Shown: positions 9,605-24,600 of the stretch, in pieces | How positions within the stretch are numbered: position 1 is the stretch's first letter | Layout of the letters: the number at the start of each line of letters is the position of its first letter | Assembly: GCA_941918925.1 (NCBI GenBank) | Contig: OW799233.1 | Span: 118,247,833-118,311,832, forward strand | Direction: 5' to 3' | DNA: 64,000 nucleotides | From: Phyto melanocephala | Taxonomy: Eukaryota; Arthropoda; Insecta; Diptera; Rhinophoridae | Position numbers and translations under genes: made by a program | Notes under the pieces: model-generated | What the model saw: only the letters and a program-made list of their open reading frames with translations | Databases searched by the model: none | What the model was told of the DNA's origin: nothing

Positions 9605-12600
9605 CTGCAAATGTAAGCATAAACAAGTTATTTATATAATATCATTACCGAAAAGCCAATACACAAAAAGTAAAAATAAAGAATTGATTTGAAACAAAAA
9701 AAAAAAACGAATAAAATAAATGAAGTTATATATAAAAAATAAAATAAATTAAAATAGTTTCTTTTATTTATTTTTCGACATTGAAGTATTTTCTTGAAAA
9801 GAATGAAAAGTAAATAAATTTATAAGGTAAATTATACTAAAAATAGAAATGTATGTTCTACATTTATACGTATTACTACTTTACATGCAATTAAATGTAC
9901 TACATACTTATATTTATTGAACAAAACCGAGCAAATTATAATCATAAATTATTAAGGCCCATTATTAAAACATGCCAATAGCTAGTGGTGGGATGTTAGC
10001 AGACAAATAACAGATTTTTCGTTATTATATTAATACCTTGACCTAAAAGTGACCGAAGGAAAGCTTGTTTCACCTTAAATTTTTTAATGTATGGTTTATG
10101 AATTTAAGTTTCTATTTGTTCTGCTATATGTAACAACATATGACCACTAAATTGTGATTGATAATTTTAACATTTCTGTGTTTATATATTTTAATATTTT
10201 ATTCCAACTTTATATATTAAATTTACTGTAAATCATTTTAACTAACATGGACATAATTTTTAAATATTCTTTAAGTGATTACAATTTTATTTAATTTAGA
10301 AAATGTTTCAGGAAATAAAATAATAGAATAAATAAACTTGAGCCATAATAAAAATGATTTATAGTAAATTGTTTATTTAAATTATGGTCATAAGTTCAAT
10401 GCGATAATTACGGAATACCTAGGAAAAGTTGGTTATCCGATACTAGAATTAGACGCGAAAATTCGAATTTACTGCGATTCTAGTATGCATTCCAAAATTT
10501 GGACTACATTCGAATGCCGGAATTTAATCCCATCAATCATATTATTTTTAGCTTTTTTGTAAAAGAAAATATGCATTTTGTTTTGATTAAATTATTATCA
10601 GGTAATTTTAAAAGAACACTTTCAGTCAAACCTAATAAAGAGCGTCAACGTGAACAGATCTGCTCACTTATGTTGATAAATAAAACTCATTGAATAAAAA
10701 AACACAGATAAAGTAGCTAGATTGGCCTCAAAAGCGCTTAACTGGCATTTCTTTTCAACAATCACAAAAACAAACAAAACAAGTAACAGTTCTATATTCG
10801 GCCGTGCCGAATCATATATACCCTTCACAACGTGTAGTCATGCAATAACAATTATTCAATCATCTCATATAAAATACTATGTACGTATGTACGTAAAAAA
10901 CATTCATATAAAAACATACCATTGTAAAATTTTAAATTGAGTTTACGTATGTATGTTTCTAAAAAAAAAAACAAAAAAAAACATATATTAAAAACAAAAA
11001 AAAAACAATAAAAACATTACAAAAAAAATTAAAAAAATATTATATAAAAAAAAATAATGAAAATATAAATAATATATAAAATAGAAAAAAAAATTTTGGC
11101 TCAGCGGGGATTAGATGCCACGTTTACTTTAACCAGTATATATGTATGTTGTTGTAATTGTGAAAAAAACGAGGTGGTCGTGGTTTTTTGCTCAATTGTG
11201 ATCGATTGTGCTGAATTTCAATAGCGATTCATTCCCGGATATTTCCAAGAGATTGATACCATACACAGATCTGAGGAACATATAGTTCCTGCCAAGAATG
11301 ATTAAATAAAGATTACGCCTTGCGCATGATTTACCGTTAGATGACGTAGTAATCCCCTCGCAAAGGTTACCAAGTCTGTATCATATGTAAAATTTATAAT
11401 TTCTTACAAAAAATTTATGTATTTTGTAATAGTTGGCAGCCCTGTAATTAATTTACTAAGAGAGTTCTAAAAAATAAGTATTACATCGGTGCTTAATAAA
11501 CAATGAATTTCGTGTCATATTTTATAATAAATACATAAAAATAATATTAAAATTATTAAAATTATATAAAAAGTGTTAAAATTTGGTTATTTAAAAGCTG
11601 CAAAACTAATAAAAACAGAAAACAAAATAAAGTGAAAAGAAAAGAAAGAGAGCAAATATGAAATGTGCAGTGGGCAAATCCAAGCAAAGTAACAGCAAAA
11701 AAACAAGTGAGAAATTATATTAAAAACTAATAATTTGCGTATATTTAATAAAACTTTTGTGTTTTCAAACAGCTGTATCATTTTACAATTTTTGAAAAGA
11801 TGAAGCTCAAAGGGAGTTATGGGTAATTTTTTGCAAACGAGTGAAGCCTGTAAATGTGGATAAAGAAAAAGTTTGTGCTTTACATTTCAAGCAAGAAGAT
11901 TTTGAAAGAAACTTGAAATTTAAAATGTGTAAGATAAAACAAAATTAATTCTTGCAGTACATTACTAAGGCATTATTAATAGAATTTAGCAAACGGCGTG
12001 CAAAAATTTTAAAATCCCATGAAGTTCCGTCTTTAGACACTAGTGCTATTGAAAGTGAAACGAAAACTGCAAATGAAACTGAAGTTGCAAATGTATATGA
12101 AGGACTACGTGAAACTGAAAAGAAAAATGATATTCCAAATAGTTTTGAAGAAAAATTGGTAGCGGAAAATGCTCCAAGGCCGACTGATTTTGAAGAAGAT
12201 CGCCTCCAGACTTACACCATATTTTTCAAATTAAATGGTAACAAATTATTACTTTCAAGCAAAAGAAAATGAAGCCAGTGAAGACGTGAAAAAACTGTTT
12301 TTTGGATGTCGAATGTATCTTAGAATTAGGAAACTTAATGTCGAAATCGCTGAAAATACTAATAAGCGAAAAAGAAAATTTGATAAAATAACAACATGAA
12401 TTCTACACCTAATATAATAGTGAAATATTGTAATAAAAATAATAAAAATATATACTATATATATAAAGAATTTGTTTGCTTTAAAAACATTTAGTTAGAA
12501 AAATAACAGTTTGTCCCACTGTCATGTTTTTACACAAACATAATTAGTCATACAGCTGAATTTTATTAGCCAATGAAAACACAGCTTGAGTGACGTCAGA

Positions 12601-15600
12601 ATTCCTACATGCGCAGAAATGTTTTTTTATGGCTGCGTGATGGCGTAATCTTTATTTAATCATTCTTGGTTCCTGCAACTTTTTTACTGCAGACATCTTC
12701 AGTACCTAACGGCTTGTCAAAAATGGATATTCCAACAGTTTCAATTTGTATACCCTCCACCTGTGGTGCACAAGGATATATAAGCTCTCATTCCGTTTGT
12801 AATTTCTACAATTTTCATTTCCGAAAGTATATATTTTCGAAAAGCTTATGAATAGAGGATTCGATTAAGCCATGTTCGTCTGTCCGCCTGTCCGTGTGTT
12901 GGCTGAAACCAACTTTTAGAAGCAACCACATGTTCCTCAGACCTGTGTATGGTAATAATCTTTTGAAAATATACAGGAATGAAATGCTATTGAAATTCAG
13001 CAAAATCGTCCCATAACTTTTAGAGAAATGAGCAAATAAACGTGACTGCCTCTATTTTTTTCACATATTTTTACCACCAAAATTAAAATTTTTTAGCCAA
13101 AGAATAATTTATAGGTAACTTTGCTACTATTTGTAGACATAATACGCCTCTAGAGATATTTATTATAATTTTGCATAAAGCGTCCTCTAATCGGAAAAGT
13201 TATAGGCAAAAATTTTTTTTGAAAAATATATGTTCGAGAAATTTACAAACTAAAATCAAATTTTTTAGCTTCCAGCCAACCGTAAGAGTCAATATTGGTA
13301 TCATATGAAAGGACTTGACTAGCAAAATATAAAGCACTATAAAAAAAATTAAAACTCACGATGGCCGCTACACTACAAAATGGCGGAAAATAAATATATA
13401 TATGAGTCAAATCTGGTAAGTATTTTAAAATGTTACTCCTTCTAACCCCACAATATTGGTATCAAATGAATGACCAGTAGAATAGAGTAAATTATTAAAA
13501 AATGTAAAATACAAGATGGCGTCTAAAACAAAATGGTGGATCCAATTTTTTCTAACCCCATCAGTATGGGTATCAAATGAAAGAGCTTGACAAGTAGAAT
13601 ACATTTAACTACGTAAAAATTTAAAATCGAGGATGGCTTCGAAAATAATTAAGAAAAATTACGTATAAGATGAAATATAGGTTAAGCTACGATGTGGGAT
13701 TATATCTATGTGCATGATGGTGAAGGGTATTATCAGATTCGGCACGGCCGAATATAGCATATTTATAATTACATACTACAAAAATTAAATTTCACAAATT
13801 TCCAACCAGTTCATTTCAATTGTATTTTACATAAAGCTGATAAAAGTTTTATTTAGTTTGAATCTGTATTTAATTTGTTTTCTATCATTCATGTCAGAAA
13901 AATGGACAATTCGTTAAACGAAAGACACAGCATTTATTAGAAGTTTATTATAAAGGGTCCGCCAAATAACTTTTTTTTTGAAAATACTATCAGAAAAAAG
14001 TGTAGCTTCGGCTGTGTGGCACGTAGCGCCGTCCTGTTAAAACCAAATGTTGCCAATATCCTCCTCTTCGATTTTTGTGAACAAAAATTCGTTCAACACG
14101 GCCCAAATACGATCGCCATTGACTGTAATGGCCACTCCTTGCTCATTTTCAAAGAAAAATGGTCCAATTATGCCTCTACACCAAAATCCGAACCAAACAC
14201 TGACTTTTTGGGTGTATCGGCTTTTCAATGTATGCTTGCGGGTTTTCTGTGCCCCAAATGCGACAATTTTGCTTGCTTACATACCCGCCAATATCAAATG
14301 AGCTTCATGTGAAAAGATGATTTTTTTTTGGCAAAATCGGCCAAAGTAATGTCGCAATATTTCCCAGCGCTGTTCAAGCGTATACACAACCATATTCGTT
14401 CAGCGGAAGGATAAAACTAATTATCTGTCAAATCAGCTAGGTGTTATCATTCACGAAATAAGCACTAGTTGAAAAAAAAGCGTTAGATGGCGGACCCTTT
14501 ATTAAAAGTCCCTAAACGTGACTTTAATAACTTTAAAAATAACTTTAGATCTTAAAAAAGTTATTATTTAGTATTCATGTTTAATTTTTGTAACGAATTA
14601 ATTCCAAGGATGTTCAACTAAAGCAAAGCATTATTAAACTTTATCAGACTATTGATGTTTGTGCACTAAAAGTCAAAAGATTGAGAAAAATTTACCAATA
14701 ATATTTTTGCTGTATGATTTTTCTTATTATTTTTTGATTAATATTAAATAAATTATATTAGTTGCTCTGGGTTGAAAGTTTTAGAAGAAGAAAATATTCT
14801 TGTTTTGTTCCTGTCAAAAACACAAATCATGGCAAGTTTGCGATTAGAAAGCAAAAACAAATATGTTACTAATCATGTTATATAATTAATTTTCTTACTT
14901 CAAGGACAAAAAGTTTTTTGTTTTTCATTTTGTGTATTGTCAAAGAACTAGACAGATGATACCACTGTGTCTCGTTATATTTATTTGTATGCATTACTGA
15001 ATTTCTAACGTTTATTGTTTTTTTTTTGTGTTTAAATTGATTTTCCAAATTGAAACAATTTATAAAATAACATAATAAATTATTATTTCTAGACATTTAT
15101 TCTGTAATTCTATCAACAACAATATCACTACTTACTAACACTGCTACACAAACACTATTGATATTGTTTTTTTGCTTTACAAATAGCGTTTTCTTAAATA
15201 AAAAAAATAAATAAATAAATTGATAGGTGTTTGTTGTGAGCATGAAAGTGAATATATAAACGACTTTTTAAAATACAACAAAAAAATAATATTTGCTACA
15301 AAATATGTTTGGGTTAATGCACACATGCTACACTACGTTAACAAAAATGATTGGTAAAATTAAGGATATTTTATTTGTTAAAAATGCTAATACGAAAAGC
15401 TGAACGTATTAAGAATTCGGACTGTGTGCGAGAGTGAGGATTTCAATACATTGAAATGGTTATATGAATGTATGGTTTTGTAAGTGAATGAAAAGTGATT
15501 TGATACTAACAAAGATACATTAACACTAGCAGATATAGTATAAATATATCTCTCTATTTGAACATTAATTTTCAAAACAAAAAATTTTAATTTGCATGCC

Positions 15601-18600
15601 AATAGAATATTTAGAATTTTACTATAAATTTAGTATTTTTTTACATTCTTTTTACGTTATTCTCATGTTCTAACAAGTGGTTGGTGTTAGACACCGTATC
15701 AGATACGAAAACGCCATCTACAGAAAGCAAAAAAAAAATTTTGATGAAAAGATTTGGAAAAAGAAGTTGATTCATTTATTCACTAAATCAGAGAATAGTG
15801 AGTTTTTCTTTAGTCTTGCTGCTAAGACAACTTATGAATTTTAAAGAGGTTTTTAGTTAGGAAATAAAAAAAAATCTAAAAAACAAATAAAAATAAAATT
15901 AAAATAAAATAGAACTGATTGTTGTTTGTTGAGTACGAGTATAGAATTGAGCTAAATGTATTGGTTATTTAAATAAAAATTTTATAAAATACAGATTTTA
16001 AGCTTTTTTTATAATTTTATTACAAGGAAATATTAAAAATGTTTGAATAAGAACATAAATTTCATGGTTTCTTTATATAGAAAAAGTTTAATGTATTAAC
16101 GCTAGATTAACATAAAAATACCAAAACAGTAAGCTTTTTTGTAAGGGTCAGAAGAGATTCATCGAAAATGTTTGTTCCTGGGTTGTGTTTGAATAGACTG
16201 TGGGTCGAAAAACAAAATGTGCTACGAAAAAAAAATCCTGAGCAACAATGTTTCTGAAAATTTTTGTTAGTAAGTAGGTTAGTAATACGTTAGTACCCCC
16301 ACTATTGAAAAAGTTTTTGAAATTTCTTTTAATTATCCTTCACTAATATATTTATTAAAAAAAAACTTTTTAAATATAATACAGTGGAATCTCCTTTAAC
16401 TTTCCATTAGCGGCAGCGTTCCATAAGAAAGGCATTGCAATCGCTTTCCCCTGAACGGACTCTTCTCATAAGCGGACGCGAACACCCGCTTCACAAAAAA
16501 GTATTTTTTTGGATAGACATTTCGTTTGGTTTTTTCCGATTTTTTTTGTCATAGCTTACGAAAAAGCTTGTCAGGACTCCTAATTTGTTCGCGCTTTAAA
16601 CAAGTCACGGTTTTTCATATTTGCTACATCACATAACATAGGGCTTAGATTTGACAGCCAGAAATGTCCGACAGCAATTGATATTGATTTTGAACCTAAG
16701 GACGGTTTACCATTAAGCCTACTAGGCGAAAAGAAGAAGAAATGTTGATTTAAATTTGTAGTTTCCTCTTGAACGCATAGCCTTTTTGTACGGACACATT
16801 TCAATGTTCCCTTCAGTGTCCGATCAAGAGAGATTCCACTGTACTTTTCTAAGAAAAGTTTATTGATTTTAAAAATGCAAATACAATAATTCGGAGAGAC
16901 ACTTTATTATTCGACTTGCCTTGGTGTTTCAGCCATTCACAACATTTTAATTCGATTATTATTAGTGTATTTGCATTGTTACAAGCTAGAAAATGTGCAT
17001 ATTTCTACGTAAATAATGCCTTAAGAGTAAAAATTTTAAAGGCGTTAAGCTCATAAAAAGCTAAGTTTGCAACCACAAAGAATTACATTTCTCCGTTGTA
17101 GTGTAACAGACCACAGCATATGGCGGTAATCGACAGACAGAAAGGCAGAGTAGCACACTACTGACTTATTTACTAGGGCACATAAAATAGAATAATCTTT
17201 AAAAAAAAAACAAAAAAATTTTGCTTTTAGTATTTATGTCAGAAAAAGTTCTTTAAACATTTTTCCTTCCATATCCGCATAAAATCTGATTATAATTGCA
17301 GTATGTTTTTATTGCAACTAAGCCTATATCAAAACGTGGTACAGTATAGGAAAAATGTCACCATTGGGTTCTAAATTTTTATAAGTTTTTCGTTCAAGTA
17401 TTTTTTAATTTTTTTTTAGATTATAAAAATATATAAAATGAAAGCCTGTTTTCAAAACTCAAAGTAAATAATCGATCTAACAAATTAAGGTCTGAATTTC
17501 TGGAAACGTTGAGGTCTTAAAAAATTTTAGTTTTAAGTGCCATTGTGTCTCAGGCATTGGCTCCATCTATCTGAAACCACATATCAGCTCTGTTTTAAAG
17601 AGCAGGACCGATTACGATGTTTACAGCATTTCCATCTTCATTTTCAAAGATGATAATAAGGGTTTTAGATATAATGCCACACCATACTGTACAACTATAG
17701 GCTGAAACTGTAGTTGATTAATTGTCCTTGTATTTTTAGAACCCCAGAAACTACAGTTCTGCTTTTTAACAATGGCATTCAAATGAAATTGAGCTTCATC
17801 ACTCATAATATTGCAAGATTTTTTATGAATAAAACTTTTTTGCCAAATTTTTAAATTTAACAGCAAAATTTAGAAGTTGCCGATGACCTGCGGCTTTTTA
17901 TTCGTGAACCAAATGTTCCTTATATGGGAATAACAGTAAATTGTTTTTTTTAAATACGCCGAAGTAACATTGGAACCATTTAACGTTGAGCAGAATCCTT
18001 CTGGTAAATGTTTCCGGGGTTTCGTTAAGCAGCTAACACACGGCGTGTTTTTTTACATCTGACTTGTCATATGTTCCACTGGTAAATACGTACATGTTAT
18101 GTGTGTTACCTTTAAATTATAGTTTCTGTAAAATTTATGTACAATGTCATCAGACTAGCAACATTACATTACATTAGCTGTTGACAGAAATCTCTGGCCC
18201 TTTAAATCGTCAGAGGCGTTTTATTGTAAATGACGGTTTTGACAGACACGCAGTTTAATTTATAAGTCAGAAATTTGACATGTCAGATGTTCATGTTCAA
18301 TATTATGCGAATTAAACGTTGTCTACTAGTTCGAATAAAATCTCTTACGGTGCCATGTTGGCGGCGACTATGAACTAAGCAATGAATAATGGTTCAGAGG
18401 GCGAAATTACATTAAAATAATTTATCTATTATTGAAATAACAAAATTCTGTTATTCTGTTGCTTTTTTCAGATGTAGGCCTCTCCATAAATTATCTTTAT
18501 TAATTATTATTAATTATCCAGGTGTTATTTATATAATCTAAACATAAATAAGAAAATATATGTATACGAAAGAAAAAGTTAATAAGTTTTAAAACCTATA

Positions 18601-21600
18601 GTGACTTTCGGCCCACCTTGTAGTAATACCAAACATGCTGCTTTTTTCTTTATTTTTTAGATGTGTATCTTATTTGGTTTTACTTTCAATTTAATTAATT
18701 TTCAGTCATAGCTTAACCTGTTCGTTTTTTACATGCATATATTAACTCTCCTTGTAAACTTCTTAAGTAAATTTTGCATTATATTGCTTAAAGTATGTTA
18801 TGAACCATTACACTGCTCTGCAACAAAATCCTCCATTTAATAAAACTATGTGGACTATATGGATTTTGATGCGCTAAACTCAAATCCGTTGTCTGTTTTT
18901 TTTCATCAGATCGGGATGTTTTTTTATGGGCGTGGCAAATTTTCCCTACTAAATTAGTCAGGTACGGACACATATTTAATCCTAACTCGAGAACCAGTCA
19001 TCTGATTTTCAAAAATAAAACACAAAAAAATGTGCAACAAAATTGTTTTTATTTCAGTGGAATACAATTTTTCTCTATCTCTTATCGTTTTGGAGTTATT
19101 TTAAAATTAATGGAGAAAAAAATTTTTTTTTCGTGCAAAATTCGTAATATTTTTCAATTTAAAAATCGAATTAAAAAAAATATAAGGCAAATATTCAACA
19201 TTTTAAACTTTTTTTTAAGAGCTACTTATCTTGGAAATAAAAAAAGTCATAAACTGTAAAAGTCGGTTAAAAAATGTAGATTTTATTGTCAATTTACCGC
19301 ATGTACCCAATATTGTTATGCAACCAGCCTTGCATATGATATATGTTAGGTGAGCAGGTAATGGAACTAAAGTACAACGGTATTTTACATAGTTCTTGGA
19401 ATTAATATTTATAACAGTATTTTTCAATTACCTGTGATTTCAAATTAAGAACATTAGGGTAGATTCTGGTATTTATTGTATATACATATAGAAGCTAATG
19501 GGCAATAAGTTAGTCACTTTTAATTTGAATATCGTGCGGTTAAAATCGGCAACAGTCAATAGATCTTATAGTGTACTTTGTTATTGTGTAATGAAATAAA
19601 GCAATTAAAGAATCCACAAACGCTTTCATATTACAAAATGTCAAGGATTTGTAACAAATCTCCAAATTTATTTTGTTACGTATGTGGCGATCTAACTTTA
19701 AGTTCTCAACGGGAGACAATATCTTCCAAGGTTAAAGATGCTTATCGCCGTTATTTTGGGGTTCCTATCGATGATAGAGATAAAAATTGGCTGCCGAAAA
19801 TATGTTGTAGTAGCTGTGGTAAGTCTTTAAGAGGTTGGTTAAAAGGAAATCATAAGTCTTTGCCGTTTATAAAGCCAGCGATTTGGAGTGAACCACAAAA
19901 TCATCAAAATGATTGCTTCTTTTGCCATACTAAACACGCGGGCTTACGAAAAAAGCCAAAAATAAAGTTACTTATCCAAATACTTCATGCGTCAAATGAC
20001 CAGTTTTCCAGTTTACAAGTAAATTTTTACCTCCATTGCCTCCTACAGACGATGAAGAAGATGGGCTTTCTGCAGCAACTGAATTCACTTACGCCAGCAT
20101 GGGTGTTTCTTCGCATTCATTTGGAAGTCCAACGAGTACACCTTATTTTCCGAATTAAACTGATATGAATAACTTAGTTTGTATATCAAGGCTTTAAAAA
20201 AAACAAGTCTGAGCTTCTTGCATCCCAATGAAAAGAATGGAACAACCTTTTTTGAGATATTTCAGCAAAGAGGAAGGCTTGATATTTTGCGATAATGCTG
20301 ATGGACTTTTGCGACAACTGTGTTTCAGTCATAAATCTGAGGATTGGCGGCTTGTTATTGATTCATCCAAGACAAGTTTGAAAGCCGTTTTACTTCACAA
20401 TGGCAACAAATATCCATTGGTCCCAATCGCGTATGCAAGAAATATGAAAGAAAACTATTGTAACATTGTTGTATACAAAAAATTAAATATTCCCATTACT
20501 CATTGAATCTGCAGATTTAAAAGTCATAGCAATGTTAAGTGGATTGCAAAGTGGATAACTAAGTTTTATTGCTTCTTATGTGAATGGGATAGCCGCGCGA
20601 AAGAAAAATACTACAAGGTTAAAATTTGGCCGAAAAGAGTAAATTTTATTGCAGGAAAAAAAAAATATAGCAGAAGAGCCTTTAAATCAAAAGGAACAAA
20701 CTCTTCTCCTCATATAAAGCTAGGCCTACTGAAAAATGTTGTCAAGGCAATGAACAAGGTCGGTGAAGCCTTTCTATACATGAAGAGCAAATTTCCTAGA
20801 ATCAGAGATGCTAAAGTAAAAGAAGGCATATTTGTAGGTCCACAAATACGACAGCTTATGAAGTACGAGGTTTTCAGAACGAAATTGAATGATGTGGACA
20901 AAAGGGCATGGGCAGCTTAAGCTACTTTTTTGTTTCCTAAATAAAAATTAATTATTATTAACAAAATTTTTTTGTTATTTTAAGTAAGATATTTAGCCTG
21001 TAAATATTTTAATTTTTTATTGTAATTTGAAGTTATCTACGGGTGACGACAGGGTGGGTGCTTTAAGCGAGGCGTTGTTACAAAATTACAATCTAGAAAA
21101 TTTTTTTGCTTGTATTTGACTTCGCTGTTCAAAACTAGATAGAAGTAAATAGTTGTCATTCATTGTTGCTACTTTAGTGTTTTAGGGCGCTTTAGTGCGC
21201 CCACTCTGACGTTGTTTGCTGCATTACACATATTTGGTCAATATTGGGTACCTGCGGTAAATTTACAATTAAATCCACACTTTTTAACCGATTTTTATGG
21301 TTTATGGCTTTTTTTATTTCAGAAATAAGTAGCTCTTAGAAACAATTTCAAAATGTTAAATATTTGCCTTAAATTTTTTTTAATTCCATTTTTAAATTGA
21401 AAAATATTACGAATTTTGCACGAAAAAAATTTTTTTTCTCCATTAATTTCTAAATAACTCCAAAACGGTAAGAGATAGAGAAAAATTGTATTCCACTAAA
21501 ATAAATACAATTTTGTTACACATTTTTAAGTGTTTTATTTTTGAAAATCGGATAACTGGTTCTCGAGTTAGGATTAAATAAGTCTCCGTACCTAACTAAT

Positions 21601-24600
21601 ATAGGGGGAAAAATTTGCCACGCCCATAAAAAAAATCCCGATCTGATGAAAAAAAATCGACAACCGATTTGAGTTCAGCGCGTCAAAATCCATATAGTCC
21701 ACATAGTTTTATTAAATGGGAAGACAAAAAATTATTTTTTGCAGAGCAGTGTTATTGAATTCCATTTATTTTTTTGATGCTTGTGTACTTTTATGCTTTA
21801 ATTTAAGGCTCATATTAGGCAAATATTCAAAAAAATACGAAATCACTACAATGTAGTAACTTCTGCCCTACAAAAATAATGTTTATTTAGAATAAAATAT
21901 TTTAAATAAACAAAAAAAAATTTTAAATTGTCTCAATTTAAATAAATTGCAATATCAATCTTTTATTTTATAATTTTATGATTTAACAATTATTAACATT
22001 AAAGAAATTTTTACAAAACAGTTACTAAGCTTATTTTTTGGCAAATATTTGCTAAATGTGAACGTGTGGTTCAACATGATTTTTATTACAACAAACTTCC
22101 GTGACAACATTAAACTCAATAAAATAAAAAATGCAAAAAAAAGCACAAGAATGAAAAATTTTAAGAAGAAATAAAACCCTTTAATTTCTCTTGCATGAAC
22201 GGAAAAACGTTAACGTAAATATGAACTTAAATGTGCATTTTATAAAGGACATCAACGAAATGATATAAAAAAAAATCATCATTACTCTTATTTAACTCAC
22301 CTTTAAGGTCTTTTTAAATGCGGCTCGAAAGTCTCTATTGAAATACGCATAAATAATGGGATTTAAAGCTGAATTAAAATAACCGATCCAAAATAATATG
22401 CCCACTACGATGCGAGGTGTTGTACAACTGTCACATAGCGTTGATGTTATATACCTGCAAATAGATATAAAAACACACGCACACACACGCACAAAAATAA
22501 ATCAGTGAATGATAGAGTGAGGGTAAGGTAGTAAAGGCAAAGGAATATGTAAGCATTTGCCGGTGATATTAAATGAATGATATAAAAATGTTTAAAAAAA
22601 AAGATGTTCAACAGTAGGAAAAAGGAGATAAAAAATGTAAAAATTACTATCGTTAAAATAAATAGAGAAGAGAAGAACTATTGGCAGTGTATAATAAAAA
22701 GAGTAGAAAACATAAAACTCACATAACATCTGCATGACTTAAGACAGTAACAGCTTTAAAATGGTATTATTAAGTTTTTATCTTTAAGATATAAAGACAT
22801 AATAGTCACCAAGTCTAGTATTGCCAAATTGTAAAAGAATAAAATTTTTATTATTTACAGTAACTTTTTATATTCATAACCTGTGGTGCTCAGGTTTTAA
22901 ATGAAGCTTTGTCCACAATATTTATTTTCGACCCCATAAAGTAAATACTTTCTGAATGCTCATGAATAAGGGAGTCGAGTGAGAAATATCCGTCTGTCGG
23001 TCTGTTTGTATGTCATCAACCCCATATGTTGCCAGATCTGTATGTCGTATCAAGCTTATTTTTTTCATGTTGTAGATTCATTATATATTTTTAAGAAAAT
23101 CTTACTAATCGGTTTGTAACTAACTGAGATATAAGTTCCAAAGTACCAAGAGGAAAGGTTAGGACGACTAGAATGCAGTAAATTATGTAAAAGGTTAAAT
23201 CAATGATAGCGTCTTACACAAATTGGGGCATACATTTAGTAACTACCAATTTGTCCCCTTAAACACTCGCAATATATATGTAAAATGGGAGGGCTTGACC
23301 GGTAGAATACAATACAGGCAAATTATGAAAAAGTATAAAATCCAAGGTGGAGTCCAAAGCAAAATGGTGAATAATTTTCTTCTTAACCCCATCAATATGG
23401 GTATTATATTAGAATACTGCTGACTATGTAAAATTTTCAAATCAAAAATGGTGTCGGAAATAATTAAGCAAAATGACGCTTAACTGAAATCTAGGCTACG
23501 CTACGATGTGGTTATTATACCTCGGTTTTTTACTTGCAAAATACTAAAATTGCCTTTAATGTTTTCAAAAAATTTAAACAATTTTCGAAAATTTTTTTAA
23601 CCAAAAAAAAAAATATTAATTAAAGTTCTTCACTAAAAAAAACAAATCTTGAATGTAAAATTGTCTTAAAGTATAGAGCAAGGCGAATTCAATCAGGTGA
23701 TCTCTTCCCTACATTAACAGTTTAGTGTATTTTGTTTTTGTATATTTGAACGTAATTGTCAAAAATTTTCTGACTAAACACAAATAAACATACATTTGTT
23801 TATATTTTTCTTTTAAGCAAATTATGCAAATCACACTAATATTAAAGAACTTAAATGATTTTTTCAAAACTTCGTAAAAAGGATCCGCCAACTAACTGTT
23901 TTTTTTTCAATTAGTGCTAATTTCGTGAATGGTAACATTTAGCTCATGTCTGAGGAGAATATTGGAAACATTTGGTTTCCACACGAGGGCGCTCCGTGCC
24001 ACACAGCCGAAGCTACACTTTTTTTTATAGCATTTAAAAAAAAAGTTATTTGGTGGACCCTATATATTTTTTTATATTTTGCTCATCATTAAGTACACGA
24101 AATAAAGTTCCACTACGCTTAAATTATATTTTCTACACATCACACAGGAAGGCATTTTTTCAAAAAAACTTTTATATTAACACAAATGTACATACATATA
24201 TTTATTTTGAATTCAAACTTTTATCCATTGAAATTAAAGTTTTTCACTTTTTAAACATTTATTAAAATTTTCCGGCAAACGAATGTAAACAAACATAAGA
24301 ACACAAATTTTAACATTTTGTTCTTAAACTTTGTATACAGCTGATAAACAGCTGGGCTAAAGAGTTCACCTGATATGAATTCGCCTTGGTATAATTTTTA
24401 GAAAATTCCAAAGAGAATGAGTGAAGTGAAGTAAATTGATCAAAAACATTTTTATAATTATTTAGAAATTATGTAAATTTTTTGCAGAATGTAAATTTGA
24501 TAACATAATTTTTTAAAAATATAGAAAAAAAATTAACAAACAAGAGTAATATATTGGGCAGTGACGAATCTGATAATAGCCTTCGCCATCATGTACATGA

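Larger units (their letters stand above)
18811..21751 (+). mobile_element. LT2: second long-TIR transposon, 2941 bp
   Basis: The ends begin CACTGCTCTGCAA on both sides, flanked by TTA (18808-18810, 21752-21754). The terminal inverted repeats are about 505 bp (18811-19313 and 21240-21751). A plus-strand transposase pseudogene lies at 19638-20920. It is the same family as LT1 by protein and by end structure, but the TIR sequences are unrelated beyond the CACTG tip. Confidence 0.9.
9605..22300 (-). other. 12.7 kb Octbeta3R intron between TM7 and tail exons
   Basis: It contains A repeats with a nested P-like element (10779-13766), a mariner copy (13953-14499), a pogo-like element (16382-16841), a Tc1/mariner copy (17338-18625) and the long-TIR transposon LT2 (18811-21751). 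Nothing is recognised in 9605-10778, 14502-16379, 16844-17337 or 21755-22300. Confidence 0.8.

Noticed and set aside
10577..10735. Similarity between 10577-10735 and 60470-60560 (gcgtcaacgt, tgttcacttatgtt, gctagattg)
   Set aside because: Probably a worn shared repeat, but the match is patchy and I cannot set ends.
16580..16804. 74-residue minus-strand ORF inside the pogo-like element
   Set aside because: It shows no helix-turn-helix or DDE motif; it is most likely a chance frame.
22292..22492. N-terminal extension [13 protein letters not shown] before the TM7 exon
   Set aside because: It is the GT-rich intron end translated; the acceptor at 22455 gives the correct phase and the family match.
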